DNA from: Bacteroidales bacterium | GTDB lineage: Bacteria > Bacteroidota > Bacteroidia > Bacteroidales > F082 | Length of the DNA stretch: 64,000 bases | Direction: 5' to 3' | NCBI GenBank assembly: GCA_030683155.1 | Contig: JAUXMV010000065.1 | Location: forward strand, 1 to 64,000 | In this document: positions 57,336 through 64,000 of the stretch, piece after piece | Layout of the letters: each line of letters starts with the position of its first letter | Numbering within the stretch: the stretch's first letter is position 1 | Translations under genes and position numbers: made by a program | The notes under the pieces: model-generated | Told to the model about the DNA's origin: nothing | Database searches by the model: none | Seen by the model: only the letters and a program-made list of their open reading frames with translations

Positions 57336-57545
57336 ATGAAAGGACTTCGAATCATAGAACCCGATATTTGTCCGCGTTGCGGTGCTGAATTCAATTGCAG
57401 CAAGTCTGGAAAATGCTGGTGCTATGAAGTAGAAACGAGCACTTCCCTGCTGGAAGAAATCCAAAATACATGGGATAAATGTCTTTGTCCTGATTGTCTG
57501 AAAGAGCTCAACGAAAAAAGCAATACAAAAGGTTTGTCCAATTAA
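57336..57545 (+). CDS. Cysteine-rich CWC family protein
   Basis: 69 residues with seven cysteines: CPRCGAEFNCSKSGKCWCYE, then CLCPDC. This is the CWC family pattern (PF14375), probably a zinc or iron-binding small protein of unknown role. It follows folB at a spacing of 1 bp and is cotranscribed. The tRNA-Cys promoter -33 element lies in its last codons. Confidence 0.85.
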   Translation: MKGLRIIEPDICPRCGAEFNCSKSGKCWCYEVETSTSLLEEIQNTWDKCLCPDCLKELNEKSNTKGLSN

Positions 57546-57564
57546 GCAAAAGGGCTTATATTTG
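57533..57564 (+). promoter_or_regulatory. Promoter of tRNA-Cys
   Basis: TTTG (57533-57536), a 20-nt spacer and TATATTTG (57557-57564) are a perfect Bacteroidota promoter. The tRNA begins at 57579, about 8 nt after the expected transcript start. It also serves as a calibration for other promoter calls here. Confidence 0.75.
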
Positions 57565-57578
57565 CAACCCCAAAAAAT

Positions 57579-57649
57579 GGTCTCGTGGCCGAGTGGCTAG
57601 GCAGCGGTCTGCAAAACCGTGTACAGCGGTTCGAATCCGCTCGAGACCT
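57579..57649 (+). tRNA. tRNA-Cys (GCA)
   Basis: Cloverleaf visible: acceptor GGTCTCG with CGAGACC (57642-57648), anticodon loop CTGCAAA giving GCA, T-arm GCGGTTCGAATCCGC, discriminator U as in bacterial tRNA-Cys. CCA is not encoded. A terminator shared with the opposing tRNA follows. Confidence 0.97.
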
Positions 57650-57654
57650 CAAAA

Positions 57655-57680
57655 AAAAGCATCTCCACCGAGATGCTTTT
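57655..57680. terminator. Bidirectional terminator between two tRNAs
   Basis: AAAAGCATCTC (57655-57665) pairs with GAGATGCTTTT (57670-57680) around a CACC loop, with A and T runs outside. It serves tRNA-Cys on the plus strand and tRNA-Thr on the minus strand. Confidence 0.93.
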
Positions 57681-57690
57681 CTGTTTTCAG

Positions 57691-57763
57691 AGCCTTCCAT
57701 GGGACTCGAACCCACGACCTGCTCATTACGAGTGAGCTGCTCTACCGACTGAGCTAAGAAGGC
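57691..57763 (-). tRNA. tRNA-Thr (CGT)
   Basis: On the minus strand, acceptor GCCTTCT pairs with GGAAGGC, the D-arm contains AGCTCAGTCGGTAGAGC, the anticodon loop is CTCGTAA (anticodon CGT, reading ACG), and the T-arm is GTGGGTTCGAGTCCCAT. CCA is not encoded. Confidence 0.96.
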
Positions 57764-57914
57764 TTTCTTATAGCCTGCAAAATTAGTTTTTAAACTAATT
57801 CAAACGGTACACCGAAGGTTTTTTTCAGATGTAATCAACTGACTTCTTATATTTGCTGATGGATTCCATCTGTGCTTAACTTTTGTAAATTCTTAAACCA
57901 AATAATCGATTAAT

Positions 57915-58403
57915 ATGAGCAACTCCAAAGAAAAAACACGCATTTTGTTTGTTTGCCTTGGCAATATTTGCCGCTCACCATCAGCTGAAGCTATTTTTAA
58001 AGCCATTGCCGAAAAAGCAAAAATCCCTGTAAAAGTTGATTCCGCCGGCACTTCAGCATGGCATGAAGGCGAAATGGCCGATAATCGTATGCGTAGATCG
58101 GCAGCTGCTCGCGGTTATAAGTTAACGAGTATTTCGCGGGCCTTAAGACGAAAGGATTTTGATGAATTTGACATGATTATCGCCATGGATGACAAAAATT
58201 ATCATGACATCAAGGATCTTGCTCAAAGCGCTGAAGAAGAAGAAAAGGTTTTCAGAATGCGCGATTTTTTCGTCCATAAGCAATACGACCACATTCCAGA
58301 TCCTTATTATGGCGGTGAACAGGGATTCAATATGGTAATTGATTTGCTTGAAGATGCTTCCGAAGGATTAGTTGCCTACCTGAAAAAGACAAAACCAAGC
58401 TGA
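57915..58403 (+). CDS. Low-molecular-weight protein tyrosine phosphatase
   Basis: 162 residues. The signature C14-LGNIC-R20-S is the CX5R phosphate loop (FVCLGNICRSPSAEA), and the general-acid DPYYGG follows near residue 130. Such enzymes dephosphorylate tyrosine kinases of capsule synthesis or small phosphoproteins. No such kinase is nearby. It lies between the tRNA pair and the tryptophanase leader. Confidence 0.92.
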   Translation: MSNSKEKTRILFVCLGNICRSPSAEAIFKAIAEKAKIPVKVDSAGTSAWHEGEMADNRMRRSAAARGYKLTSISRALRRKDFDEFDMIIAMDDKNYHDIKDLAQSAEEEEKVFRMRDFFVHKQYDHIPDPYYGGEQGFNMVIDLLEDASEGLVAYLKKTKPS

Positions 58404-58540
58404 TTTGATACTCTATTAAACGATGTTTCTGATCTGATGAATTTTTTGGTCAGTACAACCTATGTTTTGATCCAAAGTTATCGCTGAAGCCATAGCTTTG
58501 AAAACATAATCAACGCATAATCAATGAATTATTAATACAG

Positions 58541-58572
58541 TTTGCAAACTTCAAACGTTTGCATTACTTTTG
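58541..58572 (+). promoter_or_regulatory. Promoter of tnaA
   Basis: TTTG (58541-58544), a 20-nt spacer and TACTTTTG (58565-58572) form a full Bacteroidota consensus. The leader to tnaA is about 155 nt and contains a short ORF and a hairpin. Confidence 0.7.
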
Positions 58573-58594
58573 TACCGAACGCAATTCAAATGCA

Positions 58595-58660
58595 ATGATT
58601 TATCAGCCCACAGAGAAGCTGAATTACCTCAATATTAAAGAACGCGACAGGTTTGCCTGA
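58595..58660 (+). other. Candidate leader peptide upstream of tnaA
   Basis: A 21-codon open frame begins ATG ATT TAT CAG and ends GCC TGA. It has two tyrosine codons and no tryptophan codon. Its last codons run into the hairpin at 58641-58674, so ribosome position could affect folding, as in attenuation. There is no strong ribosome site. E. coli TnaC has a critical Trp, which is absent here, so any mechanism would differ. A chance ORF is possible. Confidence 0.35.
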
Positions 58661-58674
58661 TTTCCTCCCGCGTT
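58641..58674 (+). promoter_or_regulatory. Leader hairpin before tnaA
   Basis: AACGCG (58641-58646) pairs with CGCGTT (58669-58674), with an inner CAGG/CCTG stem (58648-58659) and TTTTC after it. It overlaps the end of the leader ORF. It could be an attenuator or a simple structured leader. Confidence 0.4.
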
Positions 58675-58736
58675 TTCAATGCCGCTCATAGCCGGCCATT
58701 TTTTTCATTGTATTCATTAATAAAAATCAGGAAATC

Positions 58737-60113
58737 ATGGAATTGCCATTTGCTGAATCTTATAAAATTAAAATGGTGGAGCCTATTCAAAGGAGCCATC
58801 GCCACGAGCGCGAGCAGTGGATAAAAGAAGCACACTACAATTTATTTAACCTTCGGAGTGATCAGGTTTTTGTCGATTTACTCACCGATTCCGGAACAGG
58901 AGCCATGAGCGACCGTCAATGGTCGGAAATGATGCTCGGTGACGAATCATATGCAGGCGCCTCTTCGTATTATAAAATGAAGAACGCCATTGCAGACATC
59001 ACAGGTTTCGAATTCTTTTTACCCACGCATCAGGGCAGGGCAGCAGAAAATGTTTTGTTTTCTGCTATGGTAAAAGAAGGCGATTTGGTTCCGGGAAACT
59101 CACATTTTGATACCACCAAAGGCCATATCGAATTCAGGAAGGCAACTGCCGTTGACTGCACCATCGATGAGGCTTTCGACACCACACTCGATCACCCTTT
59201 CAAAGGAAATATTGACCTTGAGAAGCTGGAAAATGTTTTTAAAAAATATCCGGTCGAAAAAATACCAATGGTAATCATTACCATCACCTGCAACACTTCA
59301 GGTGGGCAGCCGGTTTCGATGCAGAATATTCGTGAAGTAAGCGCATTATCACATCGTTATGGCGTAAAAGTGGTTTTTGATTCTGCACGTTTTGCCGAAA
59401 ATGCCTATTTCATAAAAAAGCGTGAGCCTGCTTATGCTGAAATAAGTATACGCAAGATCGTGCGTGAAATGTTCTCTTATGGTGATGCCATGACGATGAG
59501 CAGTAAAAAGGACGCTATCGTAAACATGGGAGGTTTTATTGGCTTCCGTGAAGAAGAACTCTTCCAGAAAGCCAGTGTTTTCAACATTATGTTTGAGGGT
59601 TTTATAACTTATGGAGGCATGTCGGGCCGTGATATGAATGCCCTTGCACAAGGTTTGTATGAAGGAACAGAATTCGATTATCTGGAAACACGCATCAGTC
59701 AGGTGGCTTATCTGGGAAAATTACTCAAAGATGCAGGTGTTCCGGTTCAATATCCTTTCGGCGGCCATGCCATCTTTGTTGATGCCAAAAGATTTTTACC
59801 TCATCTCCCAAAAGAGCAGTACATCGCGCAATCATTGGCTGTTGAACTGTATCTGGAAGGTGGAGTAAGAGGAGTAGAGATTGGAACCATAATGGCTGAC
59901 CGCGACCCAGTTACGCGCGAAAACCGTTATCCAAACCTTGAAATGGTACGTCTTGCAATTCCGCGCCGCACCTATACAAATAATCACATGGCCTATGTTG
60001 CTGCCAGCCTCATCAATGTGTGGGAACGCCGATCGGAAATCAGAACTGGTTTCAGGATTGTAAAAGAAGCACCCATATTAAGGCATTTCACAGTCGGCCT
60101 CGAAAAAATTTAA
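58737..60113 (+). CDS. tnaA: Tryptophanase
   Basis: 458 residues of the PLP-dependent beta-eliminating lyase family, which degrade tryptophan to indole, pyruvate and ammonia (or tyrosine to phenol for tyrosine phenol-lyase). Shared blocks are DLLTDSGTGAM, PTHQGRAAEN, ITITCNTSGGQPVSM, DSARFAENAYFIK and MSSKKDA (PLP lysine). At the site where tyrosine phenol-lyase has a substrate arginine (SMERG), this protein has GVEIG, as in tryptophanase. Tryptophanase is therefore the better call. It is monocistronic, with a leader upstream and a terminator after. Confidence 0.9.
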   Translation: MELPFAESYKIKMVEPIQRSHRHEREQWIKEAHYNLFNLRSDQVFVDLLTDSGTGAMSDRQWSEMMLGDESYAGASSYYKMKNAIADITGFEFFLPTHQGRAAENVLFSAMVKEGDLVPGNSHFDTTKGHIEFRKATAVDCTIDEAFDTTLDHPFKGNIDLEKLENVFKKYPVEKIPMVIITITCNTSGGQPVSMQNIREVSALSHRYGVKVVFDSARFAENAYFIKKREPAYAEISIRKIVREMFSYGDAMTMSSKKDAIVNMGGFIGFREEELFQKASVFNIMFEGFITYGGMSGRDMNALAQGLYEGTEFDYLETRISQVAYLGKLLKDAGVPVQYPFGGHAIFVDAKRFLPHLPKEQYIAQSLAVELYLEGGVRGVEIGTIMADRDPVTRENRYPNLEMVRLAIPRRTYTNNHMAYVAASLINVWERRSEIRTGFRIVKEAPILRHFTVGLEKI

Positions 60114-60120
60114 AAAAATA

Positions 60121-60184
60121 AAACCCTCTTAAAACTGGTTTTCATCACACAAAAAAGTGTTTTGATGCCGTTTTAAGAGGGTTT
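60121..60184 (+). terminator. Intrinsic terminator after tnaA
   Basis: AAACCCTCTTAAAAC (60121-60135) pairs with GTTTTAAGAGGGTTT (60170-60184). A second stem (CATCACAC with GTGTTTTGATG) lies inside. It begins 8 bp after the stop codon. Confidence 0.93.
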
Positions 60185-60239
60185 GTCGTTAAACCTTTCA
60201 GGTTTTTGCGCTTCGGACAATTTATCCGAAACTTAAAAT

Positions 60240-60545
60240 CTAAGCGTTTATTACATTATTGTTGGCGCCAAATTCGCCAGCCTCGTGGCCGTCAGCTTCA
60301 GGCTCGTCAAACCAGACTGCACCATCGGCCAGATAACGGAAACTGTAACTTGATCCTGTTGCCAGTTCAATTGTATGACTGAAAGAGCCATCTTTCAGTT
60401 TACTCATCACATCTGTTTTGGGATTCCATTCGTTGAAATCACCTAAAATTGCAACTTCAGCTGCGTTTCCAGATTGTTCTTTCGAAACTTTAAAACTGAC
60501 CTTGCATATTGGCTTACTTTTTAAAACTTGCTTCTTGATGCTCAT
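60240..60545 (-). CDS. CBM48/AMPK-beta-like glycogen-binding protein
   Basis: 101 residues of one early-set/CBM48 domain: VSFKVSKE, VAILGDFNEWNP, FSHTIELATGSSYSFRYLADGAVWFDEPEAD. Such domains bind alpha-glucans and occur in branching enzymes and AMPK beta. A free-standing version in Bacteroidota has no defined role. It is a single gene, convergent with tnaA. Confidence 0.88.
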   Translation of the reverse strand: MSIKKQVLKSKPICKVSFKVSKEQSGNAAEVAILGDFNEWNPKTDVMSKLKDGSFSHTIELATGSSYSFRYLADGAVWFDEPEADGHEAGEFGANNNVINA

Positions 60546-60760
60546 TGATAACGATTTTTAGTTAGTGGTTGAGGTTAAATGGAAAAACAATTATTTCCAT
60601 AGCGCAAAACTAGTATATTTTAAATGACCGAAAAATTGTATCTCATGAAATTATCGTCTAAGTCATTAAAAATCAATAAGATATTACAACTCCTTCACAA
60701 CAAACAAATTACAACAAACGGTTTCGGAAAACCTTGATTTATACCCTTTTGCACTTAGCG

Positions 60761-60792
60761 TTGAAGCTGAAGTTAATAATTCCCTATTTTTG
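60761..60792 (+). promoter_or_regulatory. Putative promoter for msrC-like gene
   Basis: TTGA (60761-60764), a 20-nt spacer and TATTTTTG (60785-60792) fit the Bacteroidota pattern. They support the ATG at 60824 over an in-frame start at 60734. Confidence 0.55.
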
Positions 60793-60823
60793 CAAGCTAA
60801 TTGAAAACTGCAATTTAAAAACC

Positions 60824-61297
60824 ATGAATCTCTCAAAAGAAAAAAAAGCCGGCCGCTACGAGCGCCTGTATCAACAAATAAATGATCTCCTGCAAAAAAG
60901 TAACAATCCTATTTCCAATATGGCGACAATTGTGGCTGTGCTGCATCATAAAATGGATTACTTCTTTTGGACAGGCTTCTATCTTTTGCAGGATGACAAG
61001 TTGCAGGTTGGTCCATACCAGGGCTCTCTTGCCTGCATTGATTTGAAAAAAGATACCGGCGTTTGCTGGACAGGAGTGAGCCGCAAGGAAACTGTCATTG
61101 TGGAGGATGTTCATGCTTTTCCAGGCCACATTGCTTGCGACAGTCGTTCAAAATCTGAAATTGTTGTTCCTCTTATAAATAGCAGTGGACAAATTACTGG
61201 TGTTTTGGATGTTGACAGCAGCGAAGAGGCTTCGTTTGATGAAGCAGATGCCGAATGGCTCGAAAAAATCGTCGGTTTGGTTTATCAAAAACCTTAA
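60824..61297 (+). CDS. msrC: Free methionine-(R)-sulfoxide reductase (GAF domain)
   Basis: 157 residues, one GAF domain. Cysteines C71, C81 and C105 have the same spacing (10 and 24) as C84, C94 and C118 of E. coli fRMsr (YebR), and the contexts GPYQGSLACI, GVCWTG and VHAFPGHIACDS match. The enzyme reduces free methionine-R-sulfoxide using thioredoxin, protecting against oxidants. The neighbour downstream starts 45 bp later. Confidence 0.92.
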   Translation: MNLSKEKKAGRYERLYQQINDLLQKSNNPISNMATIVAVLHHKMDYFFWTGFYLLQDDKLQVGPYQGSLACIDLKKDTGVCWTGVSRKETVIVEDVHAFPGHIACDSRSKSEIVVPLINSSGQITGVLDVDSSEEASFDEADAEWLEKIVGLVYQKP

Positions 61298-61342
61298 GAC
61301 TTTGAAAGATTCGTGGTACATTTGTGTCCAGATTATTCAATA

Positions 61343-61903
61343 GTGAAATACGCTTTATACATATTGTTTATCATTGCAGTAGCCTACAACACATTTCCAT
61401 TGGCGCTAGGCCTGAACCGTGACCACCGCAACTCTCACCTGACAAACCTTTTACTTGCATCTGTGTTTGGACTTTTGCAAGGTGTGATGTATCATCTGGG
61501 CTCATTGCTGGGGAACAGTTTCATGCATCTTTTCGTTGTCAGATATAAATGGGTGGTGTTTGGAATTTTTGTTGCAGTGAGTGTGCGCATGATGCTCGAA
61601 GCTTTAAGAATCCGTCGTGGTGAGCGTCTGTTTTCATTTGATAACTATGTGAAATTTATCATAATGGCCATTGCCGCAGGCATTAACACTTTGATAATCG
61701 GTATGACATCAAACTATTTTTCACCCTTCAACGGTATGATGGCTATGTTACTTTTTGTGGCCGGTTTTTGCTGGTCAATTGCTGGCATTAGTATGAATAT
61801 GTCGAGAACAAACATCTTACTTTCAAGTGCAATGCACTTTGCTGCATCCATAGCAATTTTTGTTGTGGCTATGGTTTACCTTTTCACAAATAACTGGTTT
61901 TAA
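61343..61903 (+). CDS. MntP-like membrane protein with Asn for metal Asp
   Basis: About 186 residues with six membrane segments, matching the MntP/DUF204 manganese efflux family in length and motif order: AYNTFPLALGL (family DAFAVSLALG), GLLQGVMYHLGSLLG (GxxQxLMxxxGxxxG), MMLEAL and AAGINTLIIG (family IDALAVG). N16 and N115 replace the conserved Asp residues corresponding to D16 and D118 of E. coli MntP. It may therefore not export manganese. Start GTG at 61343 is chosen because TACATTTG, a -7-like element at 61317-61324, overlaps an earlier in-frame start at 61313. Confidence 0.78.
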   Translation: MKYALYILFIIAVAYNTFPLALGLNRDHRNSHLTNLLLASVFGLLQGVMYHLGSLLGNSFMHLFVVRYKWVVFGIFVAVSVRMMLEALRIRRGERLFSFDNYVKFIIMAIAAGINTLIIGMTSNYFSPFNGMMAMLLFVAGFCWSIAGISMNMSRTNILLSSAMHFAASIAIFVVAMVYLFTNNWF

Positions 61904-61915
61904 CAAAAGATTATC

Positions 61916-63010
61916 ATGAAATCCTTTACTAGACACGCCATTTTTCTGGGTGCTTTCACAGCTTTTTTTATCAACTTTAATATTTCGGTCAGTTTTGCAC
62001 AGCCACCAGCAGGTTATTACAATTCAACTGAAAACCTAAGTGGAATCGAGCTTAAAGTGGCCTTGCACAACATCATCAAAAATCATGCTCCACGCACCTA
62101 TGCTCAGCTTTGGCAGGATTTTGCTATTCTCGACAGAAAACCAAACGAAAAAGTCTGGGATATGTATTCTGACGTTCCTGATGGAACCCCTGCATATGAA
62201 TTCACATTTTTTACAAACCAATGTGGCAATTACAACGGCGAAGGACAATGCTACAACAGGGAACATTCATGGCCGGCAAGCTGGTTCAGCAATCAGCACC
62301 CTATGTATACTGATTTGTTTCATATTGTGCCAACTGATGGTTATGTAAATAACCGAAGAGGAAATTTCCCTTTTGGAGAAGTTGGACAAACCACATGGGT
62401 ATCGACCAATGGAAGTAAGGTGGGGCAGAGTATTACACAAGGCTATTCCGGCGTTGTTTTTGAACCCATCGATGCCTACAAGGGCGATTTTGCCAGAGGT
62501 ATTATGTATATGAATGTGCGTTATTACAGTCAGGATGGCAACTGGCCGGGCAGCGACATGACTGACGGCGCTGAACTTCTGGGCTGGGCAAAGGCGTTGA
62601 TGCTGAAATGGCACACACAGGATCCGGTAAGCCAGAAAGAAATAAACAGAAACAATGGCATTTTTGCCATTCAGCAAAACAGAAATCCTTTTATCGACAG
62701 GCCAGAATTTGCAGCACTTATTTTTGATCCAACAGCATCAATAGGTGAAAACACTTTTTCGTTTGCAAAACTTCAATTATGGCCCAACCCTTCCATTGGT
62801 GAGCTTCAGCTCAGGTGTTATCAATGCAACACAACTTCCACAGAGGTTTTACTGACAGATATTACCGGCAAAACATTGACCCAGATTTATTTGGATGATC
62901 CAAAAAGTATCAACCAGATGGATGTTTCCTGGCTTGAGTCCGGATTTTATTTTGTAAGCCTTCTTCAGGATAACCGCATAATTACGACTTCTAAACTCAT
63001 CAAAAACTGA
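61916..63010 (+). CDS. Secreted endonuclease I with T9SS sorting domain
   Basis: 364 residues with a signal peptide ending near SVSFAQ. The endonuclease I (EndA, HNH-like) domain has CYNREHSWPASWF and DLFHIVPTDGYVNNRRGNFPFGEV, the metal/His catalytic region, and the NPFIDRPEFAALIF tail. The C-terminal segment (LQLWPNPSIGELQL ... WLESGFYFVSLLQ ... TSKLIKN) is a type A T9SS sorting signal, so the nuclease should be exported to the surface or medium and degrade DNA there. It begins 12 bp after the MntP-like gene. Confidence 0.92.
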   Translation: MKSFTRHAIFLGAFTAFFINFNISVSFAQPPAGYYNSTENLSGIELKVALHNIIKNHAPRTYAQLWQDFAILDRKPNEKVWDMYSDVPDGTPAYEFTFFTNQCGNYNGEGQCYNREHSWPASWFSNQHPMYTDLFHIVPTDGYVNNRRGNFPFGEVGQTTWVSTNGSKVGQSITQGYSGVVFEPIDAYKGDFARGIMYMNVRYYSQDGNWPGSDMTDGAELLGWAKALMLKWHTQDPVSQKEINRNNGIFAIQQNRNPFIDRPEFAALIFDPTASIGENTFSFAKLQLWPNPSIGELQLRCYQCNTTSTEVLLTDITGKTLTQIYLDDPKSINQMDVSWLESGFYFVSLLQDNRIITTSKLIKN

Positions 63011-63029
63011 TCACTACGCACATAAAACT

Positions 63030-63476
63030 ATGACAAGAATCAGAATAACAAAGGAATTTAAGTTTGAAATGGCTCATGCCCTTTTGGGCTATGATGGCCC
63101 CTGCCGCAATGTTCACGGGCACTCCTACGAACTCAAAGTTACTGCTATCGGAGTCCCAATTGATAAGAAAGATCATATAAAACTTGGGATGGTGATGGAT
63201 TTCGGAGACTTGAAAAAAATCGTCAAACGTAACATTATCGATGTTTTTGATCATGCGCTGGTGCTCAATCGTGAGATGCCTGCGACGATAACAGATCACT
63301 TGATGAAGAGCTTTGATAAGGTAATTCTGTTGGATTATCAACCCACAAGCGAGATGATGGTGATTGATTTTGCAGCCAAAATAAAGGCTGAGCTTCCCGA
63401 AGGCATCGAACTTTTAAGTGTGCTTTTGCGCGAAACAGCAACATCATACGCTGAATGGTTTGAGGCCGATCAGTAA
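63030..63476 (+). CDS. queD: 6-carboxytetrahydropterin synthase QueD
   Basis: 148 residues. Zinc ligands are H16 (FEMAHAL), H29 and H31 (VHGHSYEL), with catalytic C25 (GPCRN). FDHALVLN, PTSEMMVI and LRETATSYAEW follow the QueD pattern. It converts dihydroneopterin triphosphate to 6-carboxytetrahydropterin for queuosine tRNA modification. 6-Pyruvoyl-tetrahydropterin synthase is the alternative. It starts 19 bp after the nuclease. Confidence 0.92.
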   Translation: MTRIRITKEFKFEMAHALLGYDGPCRNVHGHSYELKVTAIGVPIDKKDHIKLGMVMDFGDLKKIVKRNIIDVFDHALVLNREMPATITDHLMKSFDKVILLDYQPTSEMMVIDFAAKIKAELPEGIELLSVLLRETATSYAEWFEADQ

Positions 63477-63526
63477 AAATCAGGAATAAAACGGGCTTGT
63501 TTTCAACAAAAGAAGCTTAATCAACA

Positions 63527-64000
63527 CTACTTCTTTACAGGAAGGTGAAGAGAGATTTTATCCAGCAACAAAAATCTGTCGATAGGCTTGGTCACATAAT
63601 CATCGCAGCCGGCTTCCATTGCTTTTCCTACTTCAACATCCATTGCATAGGCTGTTTGAGCAATAACCGGAACCATAGGATTGATTTTTTTAATCATTCT
63701 GGTTGCATCATAACCGTTCAGAATCGGTAATCGAATATCCATCAGAACGAGATCAACAATATCTTTGTTTGCTTGCATGAGCTCAACTGCCTCATGTCCG
63801 TCCTTTGCCCATATCAGTTTTGCTTTGGTTGGACGAAGCATTATCATCAGCAGGTTGTAATTTGTACGCTCATCTTCCACCACCAAAAATGTGTATACAG
63901 ACCAGTTGATGGGTTTGTCGGCAATAGGTTCAGTATTTAGGCGCAATTTATCTGCCTGAACAATTAGACCAGGTATGGTGAATCGAAATGTTGATCCTTT
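63527..64000 (-). CDS. Hybrid sensor histidine kinase, partial
   Basis: The 3' end of a gene that continues past the window edge. Reading the minus strand from 64000, the frame is open and begins with KGSTFRFTIPG, the end of a HATPase kinase domain (G-box GxGSTFxFxxP). A receiver domain follows (FLVVEDERTNYNLLM, phospho-acceptor in LVLMDIRLPILNGY, lysine in VTKPID). It is thus a hybrid kinase, not a stand-alone response regulator. It is convergent with queD. Confidence 0.85.
   Translation of the reverse strand, partial: KGSTFRFTIPGLIVQADKLRLNTEPIADKPINWSVYTFLVVEDERTNYNLLMIMLRPTKAKLIWAKDGHEAVELMQANKDIVDLVLMDIRLPILNGYDATRMIKKINPMVPVIAQTAYAMDVEVGKAMEAGCDDYVTKPIDRFLLLDKISLHLPVKK

Noticed and set aside
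57494-57757. Open frame across the tRNA pair
   Set aside because: Its translation is the usual by-product of reading through tRNA sequence, and it overlaps two clear cloverleaves and a terminator.
58737-60113. Tyrosine phenol-lyase
   Set aside because: The position of its substrate-binding arginine is isoleucine in a VEIG context, as in tryptophanase.
63527-63946. Stand-alone response regulator
   Set aside because: The frame stays open to the window edge and encodes the end of a histidine-kinase ATPase domain, so it is a partial hybrid kinase.

Overview
The window reads as chromosomal DNA of a member of the Bacteroidota, probably an anaerobic or facultative Bacteroidia-type lineage. Three things support this. 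Promoters follow the TTTG / TAnnTTTG pattern of the phylum, best seen before tRNA-Cys at 57533-57564 and before tnaA at 58541-58572. Several secreted proteins end in type IX secretion (T9SS)-like sorting domains. Genes such as purH-mreB-mreC-mreD, a CysN-CysC fusion and IcmF have typical Bacteroidota sequences. An oxygen-sensitive glycyl radical enzyme points to anaerobic life. Genus cannot be fixed from sequence reading alone.

Layout. 1-2131: a DDE transposase and its flanks. 2132-5327: a radical-SAM activase and a glycyl radical enzyme whose active-site residues match trans-4-hydroxy-L-proline dehydratase. 5371-5583: a pair of inverted REP-like palindromes enclosing an 8-bp tandem array. 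5737-7871 (minus): two subunits of a membrane iron-sulfur/CCG oxidoreductase resembling ETF:menaquinone oxidoreductase. 8164-11538: IcmF, the fused acyl-CoA mutase. 11595-14886: a MORN-type repeat protein, a small carboxypeptidase-regulatory-like protein and an S9 peptidase. 15234-16925: SulP transporter. 17045-21994: four exported proteins of unknown function, the last a large leucine-rich-repeat protein with three copies of a WW module. 22289-27864: a leucine/acyl-CoA degradation operon (methylcrotonyl-CoA carboxylase beta, enoyl-CoA hydratase, carboxylase alpha, acyl-CoA dehydrogenase). 28058-29233: a ureohydrolase-fold protein that has lost metal ligands. 29253-31719: a T9SS cargo protein and a TlpA-like thioredoxin lipoprotein. 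31827-35735 (minus): purH-mreB-mreC-mreD. 35857-39731: FtsX-type permease, RecJ, SSB. 39835-44756 (minus): a lipoprotein, an unusual fusion of ECF-transporter-like membrane parts with a THEP1-type NTPase, and a lamin-tail surface protein. 44823-50323: asd, ribF, C69 dipeptidase, mgsA, WbpB/WlbA-like dehydrogenase. 50398-55233: cysQ, cysD, cysN-cysC and a deoxyhypusine-synthase-like gene. 55419-57763: gltX, folB, a CWC protein, and convergent tRNA-Cys and tRNA-Thr. 57915-64000: phosphotyrosine phosphatase, tryptophanase, a CBM48 protein, free Met-R-sulfoxide reductase, an MntP-like protein, endonuclease I, QueD and the 3' end of a hybrid histidine kinase.

How the parts fit. Much of the first half concerns amino-acid and short-chain acyl-CoA catabolism: hydroxyproline dehydration, leucine breakdown, acyl-CoA isomerisation by IcmF, and a likely route from reduced ETF to menaquinone. 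Tryptophanase adds another amino-acid degrading activity. The second half is mostly housekeeping (cell shape, purines, recombination, sulfate activation, cofactors, tRNA charging) with exported proteins interspersed. The most unusual items are the ECF-like/THEP1 fusion at 40447-42159, the LRR/WW envelope cluster at 17045-21994, and several family members lacking hallmark residues: the arginase-fold protein, the APS-kinase domain and the MntP-like protein.
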